A stretch of DNA of 64,000 nucleotides, from positions 452,814 to 516,813 of the forward strand of contig NZ_JALJCK010000005.1 of assembly GCF_022899355.1 (NCBI RefSeq), given 5' to 3'. The position numbers and the translations under genes were made by a program. This DNA comes from Shinella yambaruensis (lineage in GTDB: Bacteria; Pseudomonadota; Alphaproteobacteria; Rhizobiales; Rhizobiaceae). The notes below the pieces were generated by a model. It saw only the letters and a list, made by a program, of their open reading frames with translations, was not told the DNA's origin and did no database searches. Positions 19,201 through 27,168 of this stretch are shown in pieces; position 1 is the first letter of the stretch, and every line of letters starts with the position of its first letter.

Positions 19201-20196
19201 ATGGCCGGCCCACAACCACAGGCTCTGCCCTCCCCGTCCTACACCGCGACCATCCGCCACCTGCGGGCGTTCCTCAGCGTCGCGAAACATCGTAGTTTCA
19301 CGCGCGCGGCCACGGAGCTGCATCTGTCGCAGCCTTCGCTGACCATGACGATCCAGCAGCTGGAGGACATCGTCGGGGGAACGCTGTTCGACCGGACGAC
19401 GCGCAACGTGATCCTGACGCAGGAGGGAACCGATCTCTTCCCGGTCGCCGAACGCGTCGTCGACGATTTCGACCTGGCGATCCGCAACATCCGGCTGACG
19501 GCCTCGAGCCGCAACAGCTGCATCCGCGTCGGCGTCGTCAGCTCGATCGCGACCAAGATCATGCCCCGCATCCTGGAAGGCTTCCTCGCCTCCCGGCCGG
19601 GCCTACGCGTCCAGCTGCGCGAGGGAAACTCGAACGACGTGCGCCGGCTCGTGCGGCGCAACGAGGTGGACATCGGCTTTGCCAGCATGGACGGTCCCGA
19701 TGCCGAGCTCGTGTTCAAGCCGCTGTTCAGGGACCAGCTCGGCCTTTTCCTTCGCCACACGCATCCCCTGCACGCCGCCGCGAAGGATGGCGTGCTGCGC
19801 TGGGCCGACCTTGCCAACCACAATTTCGTCGGCCTGACGCTGGACACGGCGACCGGCCCGATCCTCTCGCAGATGGAGCACCTTCCCGAATCCATCCGCG
19901 TGCCGAAATACGAGGTGTCGACCTATCCGACGCTCTGGGCACTCATCGAAAACGGCCTCGGCATCACCACCGCGCCGGCGCTGGCGGCGGAGTTCCTTCC
20001 AGACAACCGCATCGCCTTCCTCGGGCTCACCGATCCGGTCGCGTGGCGCAGCGTTTATATTGTCAGCCGGCTCGGGCGCGCCTTCCCTCCGATGGTAACT
20101 GCCCTCGTGAAAACGGTCGAGGCGGAACTTGCCGCGATTTCCAACGGCCATTCAAGGATCACGACGTCCGGAATACCGGTTTCCGAAGAATGGTAA
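19201..20196 (+). CDS. LysR-family transcriptional regulator
   Basis: A 331-aa LysR regulator. The winged helix-turn-helix is at about residues 19-78 (LRAFLSVAKHRSFTRAATEL, then LHLSQPSLTMTIQQLE), followed by a linker helix and a periplasmic-binding-like effector domain (I-R-V-G-V-V-S-S-I-A onward). It is divergent from the long operon beginning at 19047, with 153 bp between, and is the natural candidate to activate it in response to the imported compound or a product. GGAG lies nine bases before the ATG. Effector unknown. Confidence 0.9.
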   Translation: MAGPQPQALPSPSYTATIRHLRAFLSVAKHRSFTRAATELHLSQPSLTMTIQQLEDIVGGTLFDRTTRNVILTQEGTDLFPVAERVVDDFDLAIRNIRLTASSRNSCIRVGVVSSIATKIMPRILEGFLASRPGLRVQLREGNSNDVRRLVRRNEVDIGFASMDGPDAELVFKPLFRDQLGLFLRHTHPLHAAAKDGVLRWADLANHNFVGLTLDTATGPILSQMEHLPESIRVPKYEVSTYPTLWALIENGLGITTAPALAAEFLPDNRIAFLGLTDPVAWRSVYIVSRLGRAFPPMVTALVKTVEAELAAISNGHSRITTSGIPVSEEW

Positions 20197-20202
20197 CCGC
20201 AG

Positions 20203-21327
20203 CTATGAAAAACGCTCCGGCCTGAAAGTCGCGAGCATCGGATGCTCGGCACCCGTCGCAACCTCGTAGGCGAGCAGTTCACCGACGATGAGGCCGAGCG
20301 TTGCGCCGCTATGGCTGAAGGCAACATAATAGCCGGGAATGGCCTTGAGCGCGCCGATCACCGGCTCGCCATCGCCGGGGATCGGCTTGCCGCCAACGCC
20401 GATGGAGGCGACTTCGAGCTTTGGGTTGCCGTCCATCACCTTCGCGGCCTCGGCAAGCAGGGCGTCCACCACGGCTTCGTCAATGTCATACCCGCCGTCA
20501 GGACGCAGCCTGAGGCCTTCGTCCGCCGCCCAGTCGGCATCCAGCGAGAAGGTGCCGCCCGGCGCCGGGCGCACGGCGACGCGCGGCGTGTTGAGGACGG
20601 CGCGCAGCGGATGGGCGAGCGGCTTCGTCTGCACGAGGAGGGCGATCGGGGTATCGTCGCCAATCAGCTGGCCGCTTTCCGCCGCCATTCGCGGCACGGC
20701 GGGTCCTGTTGCGAGCACGACGGCATCGGCCTTGAAACGGCCACCTGTCGCCGTCTCCGCCCCGACGGCGCAGCCGCCTTCGACCGTCACCCGCGCAGCC
20801 CCCTGATCCGTCACCAGCGTGCCGCCGAGCAGCGAAAACTCCTCGAGAAGCACGCCGATCAGCGCCGGCAGATCGACCCAGCCTTCGCCCGGATTGAAGA
20901 TCGCACCCTGGGGCGCGATCGCGCGCGCATCGACGCCCGGTGTGAGGCGGGCGATCTCGCCGGCGGCAAGCCGCTGCGCGTCATAGGCCAGCGATACTTC
21001 GTGGCGATAGGCCGCGTCGATCTCGTTGCGCTCGTCGTCAGCATCCCAGGTCAGGCCACCGTCGAAACGAAGCCAGTCCGTATCGGGGCGTTGCGCGAAA
21101 AGGGTGCGGTAGCGGTCGATGCCAGCCATGCGCAGGCGGTGATAGGGCTCCGAGCGCATGCGCGCCGAGTTCAGCCAGGAGAGCGAGCGGCCGGAGGCGC
21201 CATTGGCCGGCGGACCATCGTTGAGGATCGTCACGCGGATGCCGCGGCGGGCGAGCTGGACGCCGGTGGAAACGCCGAAGATGCCGGCGCCGATGATGAC
21301 TGCCGAGGAGATGGTGTTGTCTGTCAT
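20203..21327 (-). CDS. DAO-family FAD-dependent oxidoreductase
   Basis: A 374-aa flavoprotein of the D-amino acid / glycine oxidase family. The N-terminal FAD motif VIIGAGIFGVSTG is at about residues 9-21 and the C-terminal GYYVAFSHSGATLGL block is present. Enzymes of this family oxidise amines, including D-amino acids, sarcosine, opines and fructosyl amino acids. It ends an operon with an amino-acid-type importer and a Gfo/Idh dehydrogenase, which fits oxidative release of an amine from an imported conjugate. The start at 21327 begins the conserved region; ATG 21354 is an alternative and neither has a strong ribosome binding site. It converges on the LysR gene with 6 bp between. Confidence 0.85.
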   Translation of the reverse strand: MTDNTISSAVIIGAGIFGVSTGVQLARRGIRVTILNDGPPANGASGRSLSWLNSARMRSEPYHRLRMAGIDRYRTLFAQRPDTDWLRFDGGLTWDADDERNEIDAAYRHEVSLAYDAQRLAAGEIARLTPGVDARAIAPQGAIFNPGEGWVDLPALIGVLLEEFSLLGGTLVTDQGAARVTVEGGCAVGAETATGGRFKADAVVLATGPAVPRMAAESGQLIGDDTPIALLVQTKPLAHPLRAVLNTPRVAVRPAPGGTFSLDADWAADEGLRLRPDGGYDIDEAVVDALLAEAAKVMDGNPKLEVASIGVGGKPIPGDGEPVIGALKAIPGYYVAFSHSGATLGLIVGELLAYEVATGAEHPMLATFRPERFS

Positions 21328-21372
21328 GGGGGTGTCTTTCAATCGGTTGGTCATGCAGATGGAGCGAGCGGT

Positions 21373-22380
21373 TCAGGGCGCTTCCCAGCGGCCGTGGGCG
21401 GCAGAGCGGAACAGTGCGTCGATGGCCCTCATGTTGGCGATCGCATCGTCCAGCCCCGTTTCGAGCGGCTTGCCGGAGAGAACGGCTTCGGCGAAAGCGT
21501 CGGCCTGCTCGCGGTACTGGTCGACCGGCCCGATGGCGATCTCCTCGCGCCCGCCGCCGGCAAGGTCGCGCCCATCGTCGAGGACGAGCACAGTCGGCTC
21601 GTCGGCTGGTGCATTAAAGGGGACGGGGATGTCCAGGCGTCCGCGCGTTCCGAGCACCGTCACCTTCTGCGTGAGGGCAAGCTGCGTGGAGCAGGTGAAG
21701 GCGAGCTGCCGCCCTCCGGGAAACGCCAGCAGCCCGCTCGTCAGCCGGTCCGTGCCGAAGACCGGATCGCGCTCCATGAGTGCGATCGCCCGCAACGGTT
21801 CGGCATCGAACAGGAAACGGGCCGTGTTGATGGCGTAGCATCCGACATCGAACAGGCCGCCCCCGCCGATATCTGCCTGGTTGCGCACATTCTGCGGGTC
21901 GTCGAGATAGTAGGAGAAGATCGTCTGAATGGCCCTGACCTCGCCGAGTCGCCCCTCGGCAATCAGCGCGCGCGCCTTTTTCCATTGCGGGTGATGGCGC
22001 ACCATGAATGCCTCGGCGACGGGCAGGCCGACGGCTTCCTGCACGGCCGCAAGCTTCATGGCCTGCGCAGCATCGAGTGCGATGGGCTTTTCGCACAGCA
22101 CCGGCTTGCCCTGCTCCAGCGCCCTGATCGTCATGGGCACATGCAGGTGATTGGGCAGCGGATTGTAGATCGCGTCGATGTCCGGATCGGCCAGCATGGC
22201 CTCATAGTCGCCGTAGGCCTTGGCGATGCCGAAGCGCGCCGCCATCGCCGTCGCCCTGTCCGGATCGCGCGAGGCGATCGCCTCGACCCGCCCCAGGCGG
22301 CTCGACTGAATGGCGGGAATGACCGCCTTGGCGGCAATGCCCGCGCAGCCGAGGATGCCCCATCGTATCGTTCGTGTCAT
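21373..22380 (-). CDS. Gfo/Idh/MocA-family oxidoreductase
   Basis: A 335-aa NAD(P)-dependent dehydrogenase of the glucose-fructose oxidoreductase / inositol dehydrogenase / MocA family. The Rossmann motif is RWGILGCAGIA (residues 5-15); the family's catalytic lysine is in CEKPIAL (about residue 91), and the YYLDDPQNVRNQ...GGGGLFDVGCY segment with the conserved C-Y-x-I follows. ATG 22380 is the true start; a longer frame runs back into the ATPase gene. Such enzymes oxidise sugars or sugar parts of conjugates, matching its place beside an importer and a DAO-type oxidase. Substrate unknown. Confidence 0.88.
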   Translation of the reverse strand: MTRTIRWGILGCAGIAAKAVIPAIQSSRLGRVEAIASRDPDRATAMAARFGIAKAYGDYEAMLADPDIDAIYNPLPNHLHVPMTIRALEQGKPVLCEKPIALDAAQAMKLAAVQEAVGLPVAEAFMVRHHPQWKKARALIAEGRLGEVRAIQTIFSYYLDDPQNVRNQADIGGGGLFDVGCYAINTARFLFDAEPLRAIALMERDPVFGTDRLTSGLLAFPGGRQLAFTCSTQLALTQKVTVLGTRGRLDIPVPFNAPADEPTVLVLDDGRDLAGGGREEIAIGPVDQYREQADAFAEAVLSGKPLETGLDDAIANMRAIDALFRSAAHGRWEAP

Positions 22381-22393
22381 CGTGTCTCCTCGT

Positions 22394-23902
22394 TCAAAGG
22401 ACTTCCGCGAGGAAACGCCGCAGGCGTGGGCTCTCAGGGTTGTCGAAGATCGCCTCGGGCGTGCCTGCCTCCACCACGCGCCCCTCATCCATGAAGACGA
22501 CCTGGTCGGCAACGCGGCGGGCGAAGCCCATCTCGTGCGTGACGACGACCATGGTCATGCCGCGCTTGCCGAGGTCGGCCATCAGGTTGAGCACGCCCTT
22601 GACCAGTTCCGGATCGAGTGCGCTCGTCACCTCGTCGAAGAGTATGACCTCCGGCTCCATGGCGAGCGCGCGGGCGATGGCGACGCGCTGCTGCTGGCCG
22701 CCGGAAAGCCCGCCGGGGCGATGATGCTGGCGGCCCGCAAGGCCGACATCGGCAAGCCGCGCCTTGGCGATCCGCTCCGCTTCCGCCTTCGGCAGGCCCT
22801 TGATCTTCGTCAGCGACAGCATGACGTTTTCCAGCGCCGTGTGATCCGGGAAGAGGTTGAAGTGCTGGAAGACCATGCCGACACGCCGGCGGAGCCGCTC
22901 GGGCTTCATGGCGAGGATGCTGTCGCCGTCGAGAAGGATATCACCGCTCTTCGGCTCGACCAGCCGGTTCAGGCAGCGCAGCAGGGTGGACTTGCCGGAG
23001 CCGGACGGGCCGATAACGCAGGTGACGCTACCCGGCTTGACCGAAAGGTCCACGCCCTTCAGCACGTCGAGCTCACCATAGGCCATGCCGAGGTTGCGCA
23101 CGTCGAGACTGCCGCCCTTGAAAGACGCTTCGGAAGCGCGGCCGGCGCCATCGAGTTCGCTGACCTCCTCAAGCCCGCTGGTGACGGCTGCCGGGCGCTG
23201 CTTGCCGAGCCGCAGGCGGTTGTCGATCGCGTTGACGACGTGGGTAAGCGGCACGGTCACGACGAGATAGAAGACGCCGGCAAGAAGGAGCGGCGAAAGA
23301 TTGCCGGTCACCACCGCCTGGTCCTGGCCGACGCGAAAGATCTCGCGCTCGGAGGCGAGCAAGCCGAGGAAGTAGACGAGACTCGAATCCTTCACGTTGC
23401 CGATGAACTGGTTGACGAGGGCCGGCAGCACGCGCCGCACGCCCTGCGGCACGACGATGAGCCGCATGCCTTGCCCGTAGCTCATCGACAGCGCCCGGCA
23501 GGCCTCCATCTGGCCCCGGTCGACGCTCTGGATCCCCGAGCGAAAGATCTCGCCGATATAGGCGCCGGCGATCAGGCTGAGCGCCAGGATGCCAAGCGGA
23601 TAGGGCGAGGGGCCGAACAGCTCGCGGCCGATGCGCGCAAAACCCTGCCCGATCAACAGGATGGTAACGATAGCCGGCAGACCGCGAAAGACATCCGTGT
23701 AGATTCGGGCGGGGATGCGCAGCCACGGCGAGCGGGAAATGCCCATGATGGCGAGCACCATGCCGATGATGATGCCGAGCACCGTCGAGGCCGCAGCAAG
23801 GATCAGCGTGTTCTTGAGACCGACCGTGATCATGGTCGGCAGCACTTCGGCCATCGCGTTCCAGTCGAGGAAGCTGCGGCGCAGGTTTTCAAGCCAGTTC
23901 AT
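22394..23902 (-). CDS. Fused amino-acid-type ABC permease-ATPase
   Basis: A single 502-aa protein holding both membrane and energy parts of a polar amino-acid-type importer. Residues about 15-225 form the HisM-type permease (T-V-G-L-K-N-T-L, then [16 protein letters not shown] and the loop [31 protein letters not shown]). After a linker (about 225-260) comes the ATPase: [66 protein letters not shown] 23902 is used; a TTG two codons earlier is possible. A homodimer would provide a complete transporter with the binding protein encoded 56 bp upstream. Such fusions are known in this family but less common than separate genes. Confidence 0.9.
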   Translation of the reverse strand: MNWLENLRRSFLDWNAMAEVLPTMITVGLKNTLILAAASTVLGIIIGMVLAIMGISRSPWLRIPARIYTDVFRGLPAIVTILLIGQGFARIGRELFGPSPYPLGILALSLIAGAYIGEIFRSGIQSVDRGQMEACRALSMSYGQGMRLIVVPQGVRRVLPALVNQFIGNVKDSSLVYFLGLLASEREIFRVGQDQAVVTGNLSPLLLAGVFYLVVTVPLTHVVNAIDNRLRLGKQRPAAVTSGLEEVSELDGAGRASEASFKGGSLDVRNLGMAYGELDVLKGVDLSVKPGSVTCVIGPSGSGKSTLLRCLNRLVEPKSGDILLDGDSILAMKPERLRRRVGMVFQHFNLFPDHTALENVMLSLTKIKGLPKAEAERIAKARLADVGLAGRQHHRPGGLSGGQQQRVAIARALAMEPEVILFDEVTSALDPELVKGVLNLMADLGKRGMTMVVVTHEMGFARRVADQVVFMDEGRVVEAGTPEAIFDNPESPRLRRFLAEVL

Positions 23903-23958
23903 CAACAAGGCCCTTCAGGGAAAGGCCACCCCGGCCGCAGCCGGGGCGGCAGCCGGCG

Positions 23959-24795
23959 TCACGTCTTGGGGAGGTATTCAGCCGGCATCGGCGTGCCGGG
24001 GAACCACTTCTCGTGGATCTTCTTCCAGGTTCCGTCCTGCATGGCGTCATGCAGCGCCTTGTTCAGCGCCTCGCGCAGCTTGTCGTTGCCCTTGCGCACG
24101 ACGAAGCCGGCCGGTGCGTCGAAGCTCGGGATGTTGACCGCGATCGTCAACTCGGGATAGCGGCCCGAATAGTCCTTCGCCGCCTCGTAATCGAGGAAAT
24201 GCGCGTCCACGGTGCCGTTGTTGAGCGCGGCGACGGCCGAATTGTTGTCGGGGAACTTGACGAGATCGGCGCCCGCGAAATTCTTCTCGGCGTAAATCTC
24301 CTGCAGCGTGCCCTGCACGACGCCGAGACGCTTGCCCTGCAGGCTGGCGGCGTCCTTGATCGCGGCGTCCGGCGTCAGGATCGATAGATAGCCTGCGAGA
24401 TATCCGTCGGTGAAATCGACCGTCTCCTTGCGCTTGTCCGTCGTGCCGATCGCGGCCGCCGCGACGTCGAAGCGGCTGTTGGCGACCGACGGCATCAGCG
24501 CGGCGAATTCCTGGCCGGTGAAGATCACCTGTTCCTTCTTGAAGCCGATACGCTCGGCGACGTTGAGGAAGAGCTCTATGTCGAAGCCGGTGAAGTTGCC
24601 GTCGGAGGTGGTGAAGGCATAGGGCTTGGCATCGCCCATCGTGCCAACGCTGATGACGGCAGGATCGATCAGGCCAAGCGGATTGTCGGCGGCGGCAGCC
24701 GGCATCGCGGCGCCGGCCAGGACGCCGAGGGCGAGCGCGACGGCGGCGGCGCGCATTCGGGAAAGGGGGGAAGTGATGGCTTTGGAAAATCGCAT
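23959..24795 (-). CDS. Polar amino-acid-type ABC binding protein
   Basis: Periplasmic binding protein (278 aa) of the SBP family 3 (His/Gln/Lys/Arg/opine class). A signal peptide covers about residues 1-36 (ending AAAAD). The mature part shows [15 protein letters not shown] and the ligand-binding [12 protein letters not shown] block. ATG 24795 follows GAGGAG. It heads an operon with the fused permease-ATPase, Gfo/Idh dehydrogenase and DAO-type oxidase, and its promoter region carries two strong palindromes. Likely ligand: an amino acid conjugate or amino sugar derivative; not provable here. Confidence 0.9.
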   Translation of the reverse strand: MRFSKAITSPLSRMRAAAVALALGVLAGAAMPAAAADNPLGLIDPAVISVGTMGDAKPYAFTTSDGNFTGFDIELFLNVAERIGFKKEQVIFTGQEFAALMPSVANSRFDVAAAAIGTTDKRKETVDFTDGYLAGYLSILTPDAAIKDAASLQGKRLGVVQGTLQEIYAEKNFAGADLVKFPDNNSAVAALNNGTVDAHFLDYEAAKDYSGRYPELTIAVNIPSFDAPAGFVVRKGNDKLREALNKALHDAMQDGTWKKIHEKWFPGTPMPAEYLPKT

Positions 24796-24919
24796 TGGTC
24801 TCGTCTCCTCTGGTGGTGGTGTCTGCAATGACTTCAAGGCGCACGGGTCCCACCCGGGCAGCGGCAACCCGCTGTCCGGCCCATGCCATCTGCATGCCGG
24901 GATTCTGCTCTTCTCATTT

Positions 24920-24933
24920 TGAGACCGGTCTCA
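24920..24933. promoter_or_regulatory. LacI-type operator O1
   Basis: TGAGACCGGTCTCA, a perfect 14-bp palindrome in the divergent promoter between the binding-protein gene (24795) and the LacI gene (25021). Its centre is 21 bp from that of the second palindrome at 24939-24956. Confidence 0.8.
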
Positions 24934-24938
24934 TATTA

Positions 24939-24956
24939 AAAGAGACCGGTCTCTTT
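24939..24956. promoter_or_regulatory. LacI-type operator O2
   Basis: AAAGAGACCGGTCTCTTT, a perfect 18-bp palindrome sharing the GAGACCGGTCTC core with O1. The 21-bp spacing puts both sites on the same face of the helix, allowing cooperative binding by two regulator dimers. Confidence 0.82.
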
Positions 24957-25020
24957 GACGTTTCGCAATTGTTATCTTCGCATTTGCCAGTCGTCAATAT
25001 CTCTTGTAAGGCTAGCGCCC

Positions 25021-26091
25021 ATGGACCAGAGCCCGCCCCGTTCCCCCTCCGTCACGGTTGCCGACGTCGCGCGCAAGGCAGGCGTCTCGAAGGCCACCGC
25101 CGCGCGCGTTCTGGGTGGCTACGGCACCGTGAGCGACCGGGTGCGCGATGCCGTGACCGCCGCCGCGCGCGCCCTTGACTACCAGCCGAACGAGCTCGCC
25201 CGCAGCATGACGACGGGCCGCTCCGGCACGATCGGCGTCGTGGTGGGCGACATCGAGAACCCGTTCTTCAGCCTCGCCATGCGGGGGATCACCGATGTCG
25301 CCCGGCAGGCCGGCTTCACCGTCGTCCTCATCAATTCCGGCGAGGACGCCGAGGCGGAGAAGGCCGCGATCCGCACCCTGCTTGCCAAGCGGGTGGACGG
25401 CCTGATCGTCTCGCCGGCCAAGGAGAGCGATGTCGGCCATCTCAGGGAAGCCGCCCGCGCCGGCCGGCCGCTCGTCCTGCTCGACCGCGGCAGCGAAATG
25501 CTCGACGTCGACATGGTGATCGCCGACGACCGGCATGCCGCCGAGGGCATCACGCGCCGGCTCATCGCGCTCGGCCACCGGCGCATCGCCTATCTGACAG
25601 CCTGCGACACGCCGGACCACCGCTTTCGCACGCCGTCCGACATCAATACCGGCTCGGTGCGGCGGCGCATCCAGGGCTTTCTCGGCGTCTGTCGTGAGGC
25701 GGGCCTCGACGGAATGGAAGACCGGGTGCATGTTGGCGCCGTCACGCCGGAGCATACGCATCGCATCGTCACGGGGATGCTCCAGTCCTCGCAGCGCCCG
25801 ACGGCGATCATCGCGTCGGACAGCGTGATCGGGCTCGAAGTGTTCAAGGTGTGCCGCGCGCTCGGCCTCAGCATACCGGACGACCTGTCGCTGGTGTCGT
25901 TCCACGATGCGGACTGGACGTCCGTCACCACACCACCCGTCACGGTGGTGCGCCAGCCCGTCTACCGTCTCGGCGAGACGGCGGCGAAGCTGCTGGTCGA
26001 GCGCTTGAACGGCAACCACGCGGAGGCGAGCCGCGTCGTCCTGCAGACGAAAGTCATCGAGCGCGCCTCCGTTGCCGAGGCGCCCGTCTAG
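25021..26091 (+). CDS. LacI-family regulator (GAGACCGGTCTC operators)
   Basis: A 356-aa LacI/GalR regulator. Helix-turn-helix at residues about 12-33 (TVADVARKAGVSKATAARVLGG), hinge at 56-66 (PNELARSMTTG), then the effector domain (GVVVGDIENPFFS, PTAIIASDSVIGLE). The residue equivalent to LacI Leu56 is Met63, unusual in LacI proteins, followed by Thr. It is divergent from the importer operon starting at 24795 and is preceded by two tandem palindromes, so it very probably represses both directions. It is paralogous to the regulator at 34561 (same R-V-L-G-G-Y-G turn). The TAG stop is supplied by an intergenic repeat. Confidence 0.9.
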   Translation: MDQSPPRSPSVTVADVARKAGVSKATAARVLGGYGTVSDRVRDAVTAAARALDYQPNELARSMTTGRSGTIGVVVGDIENPFFSLAMRGITDVARQAGFTVVLINSGEDAEAEKAAIRTLLAKRVDGLIVSPAKESDVGHLREAARAGRPLVLLDRGSEMLDVDMVIADDRHAAEGITRRLIALGHRRIAYLTACDTPDHRFRTPSDINTGSVRRRIQGFLGVCREAGLDGMEDRVHVGAVTPEHTHRIVTGMLQSSQRPTAIIASDSVIGLEVFKVCRALGLSIPDDLSLVSFHDADWTSVTTPPVTVVRQPVYRLGETAAKLLVERLNGNHAEASRVVLQTKVIERASVAEAPV

Positions 26092-26154
26092 AGCATTTCC
26101 GGTACGGCATTATCCGATGCCGAAGCGACTTCGCTTCGGCTGGAAATGCTCCAG
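26088..26154. repeat. Intergenic repeat, copy A
   Basis: Nested inverted repeat between the LacI gene and the converging isomerase gene: outer arms GAGCATTTCC (26091-26100) and GGAAATGCTC (26142-26151), inner arms GCCGAAGCGA / TCGCTTCGGC around 2 nt. The left edge TAG doubles as the stop codon of the LacI gene. A second copy is at 41463-41521. It could fold as a bidirectional terminator, though no long T run follows. The remainder of the gap (26155-26287) shows nothing recognisable. Confidence 0.7.
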
Positions 26155-26287
26155 GCATTCCGCGCGGGCCAAGTACGCCCGCCAAGCCACAGGACACCCA
26201 GCACCGCGGCCTGGGCAATGGGCGCAGCAGCGGATTCCTGTCTCTTCGGCGCTGCGGCGGCGGGCTTCCGTTCCTTCCCTTCGCTTC

Positions 26288-27127
26288 TCAAGCCGGGCCG
26301 AGGGCCTTGCGCATGGCCTCGACGCATTGCCTTAGCGGCGGGGTGGGATCGACATTGTATTTCCAGTTGGTCAGCTCGACCGTCAGCGAGCCCTCGTAAT
26401 TCTGGCTGCGGAGATAGGCGACCAGCGTGTCGAGATCGACGATGCCCTCGCCCCACGCCAGATGGCTGCCGCCGGCATCCGCGTCGGTGAAATGCACATG
26501 CGCGACGCGGCCTGCAAGGTGGGTGAAATAATCCTCAGGCCTTTCTCGCGTCATCACGGCGCCCGCGACATCGTAGACCGCATGGAGCACGGGACTTGCG
26601 AGCATGTCCATCAGTGCGCGGATCTCCTTTGCCGAGCGAACGATGTTGGCGAAGGAATCCGGCAGCGCCTCCATCCAGAGGTCAAGGCCGAGTTTCTGCG
26701 CACGATCGCACAGGATGCCCATGGAATCGACGCAGCGCTCCAGCGCTTCCGCGGCCGGTTCGTCGCGATAGCCGCCGCCGGCCGTCACCAGCAGGGCGGG
26801 CGCGCCGCATTCGACGGCGAATTCCATCGATTCCAGGAAATAGCGCACCGAACGGTCGCGCAGCTCCGGCTCCCTCGCCGAGATGTTGATGGGATAGATG
26901 CACTGTTCCGGCGTGAAGGCGACGATGTCGAGGCCCATTCCCCGCACGGTCCGCCCCAGCGCCCGCGCATCGGCCAGCGTCTTGTCGCCGATGTAGAAAT
27001 GCGGGGCAGCCGCCCACAGCTCGATGCGCGAGACCCCGGCCTCGCGCACATCGGCCAGAAACCGATCCAGCGTATGCCGCACATAGTGGAAGTTCATCAC
27101 GCTGATATTGCGTTCGTCGAGTGCCAT
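26288..27127 (-). CDS. Sugar phosphate isomerase/epimerase-like TIM-barrel protein
   Basis: A 279-aa protein of the xylose isomerase-like / AP endonuclease 2 barrel family, which includes hydroxypyruvate isomerase, tagatose epimerases and IolE/IolI. Candidate metal ligands fit the fold: E-A-L-P (about residue 151), YDVAGAV (about 185), H-V-H-F-T-D (about 210-215) and V-E-L-T-N near 247. ATG 27127 has GGAGG seven bases upstream. An operator-like palindrome lies 50 bp upstream, inside the end of the preceding gene, linking it to the fructosamine regulon. The specific sugar reaction is unknown. Confidence 0.83.
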   Translation of the reverse strand: MALDERNISVMNFHYVRHTLDRFLADVREAGVSRIELWAAAPHFYIGDKTLADARALGRTVRGMGLDIVAFTPEQCIYPINISAREPELRDRSVRYFLESMEFAVECGAPALLVTAGGGYRDEPAAEALERCVDSMGILCDRAQKLGLDLWMEALPDSFANIVRSAKEIRALMDMLASPVLHAVYDVAGAVMTRERPEDYFTHLAGRVAHVHFTDADAGGSHLAWGEGIVDLDTLVAYLRSQNYEGSLTVELTNWKYNVDPTPPLRQCVEAMRKALGPA

Positions 27128-27168
27128 CGCATGTCCTCCGCCGGTGGTCGCCGAAGCGACGATTTCAT

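Noticed and set aside
20242..22494. Plus-strand open frame of 750 codons
   Set aside because: Antisense to the DAO-type and Gfo/Idh genes; no recognisable domain.
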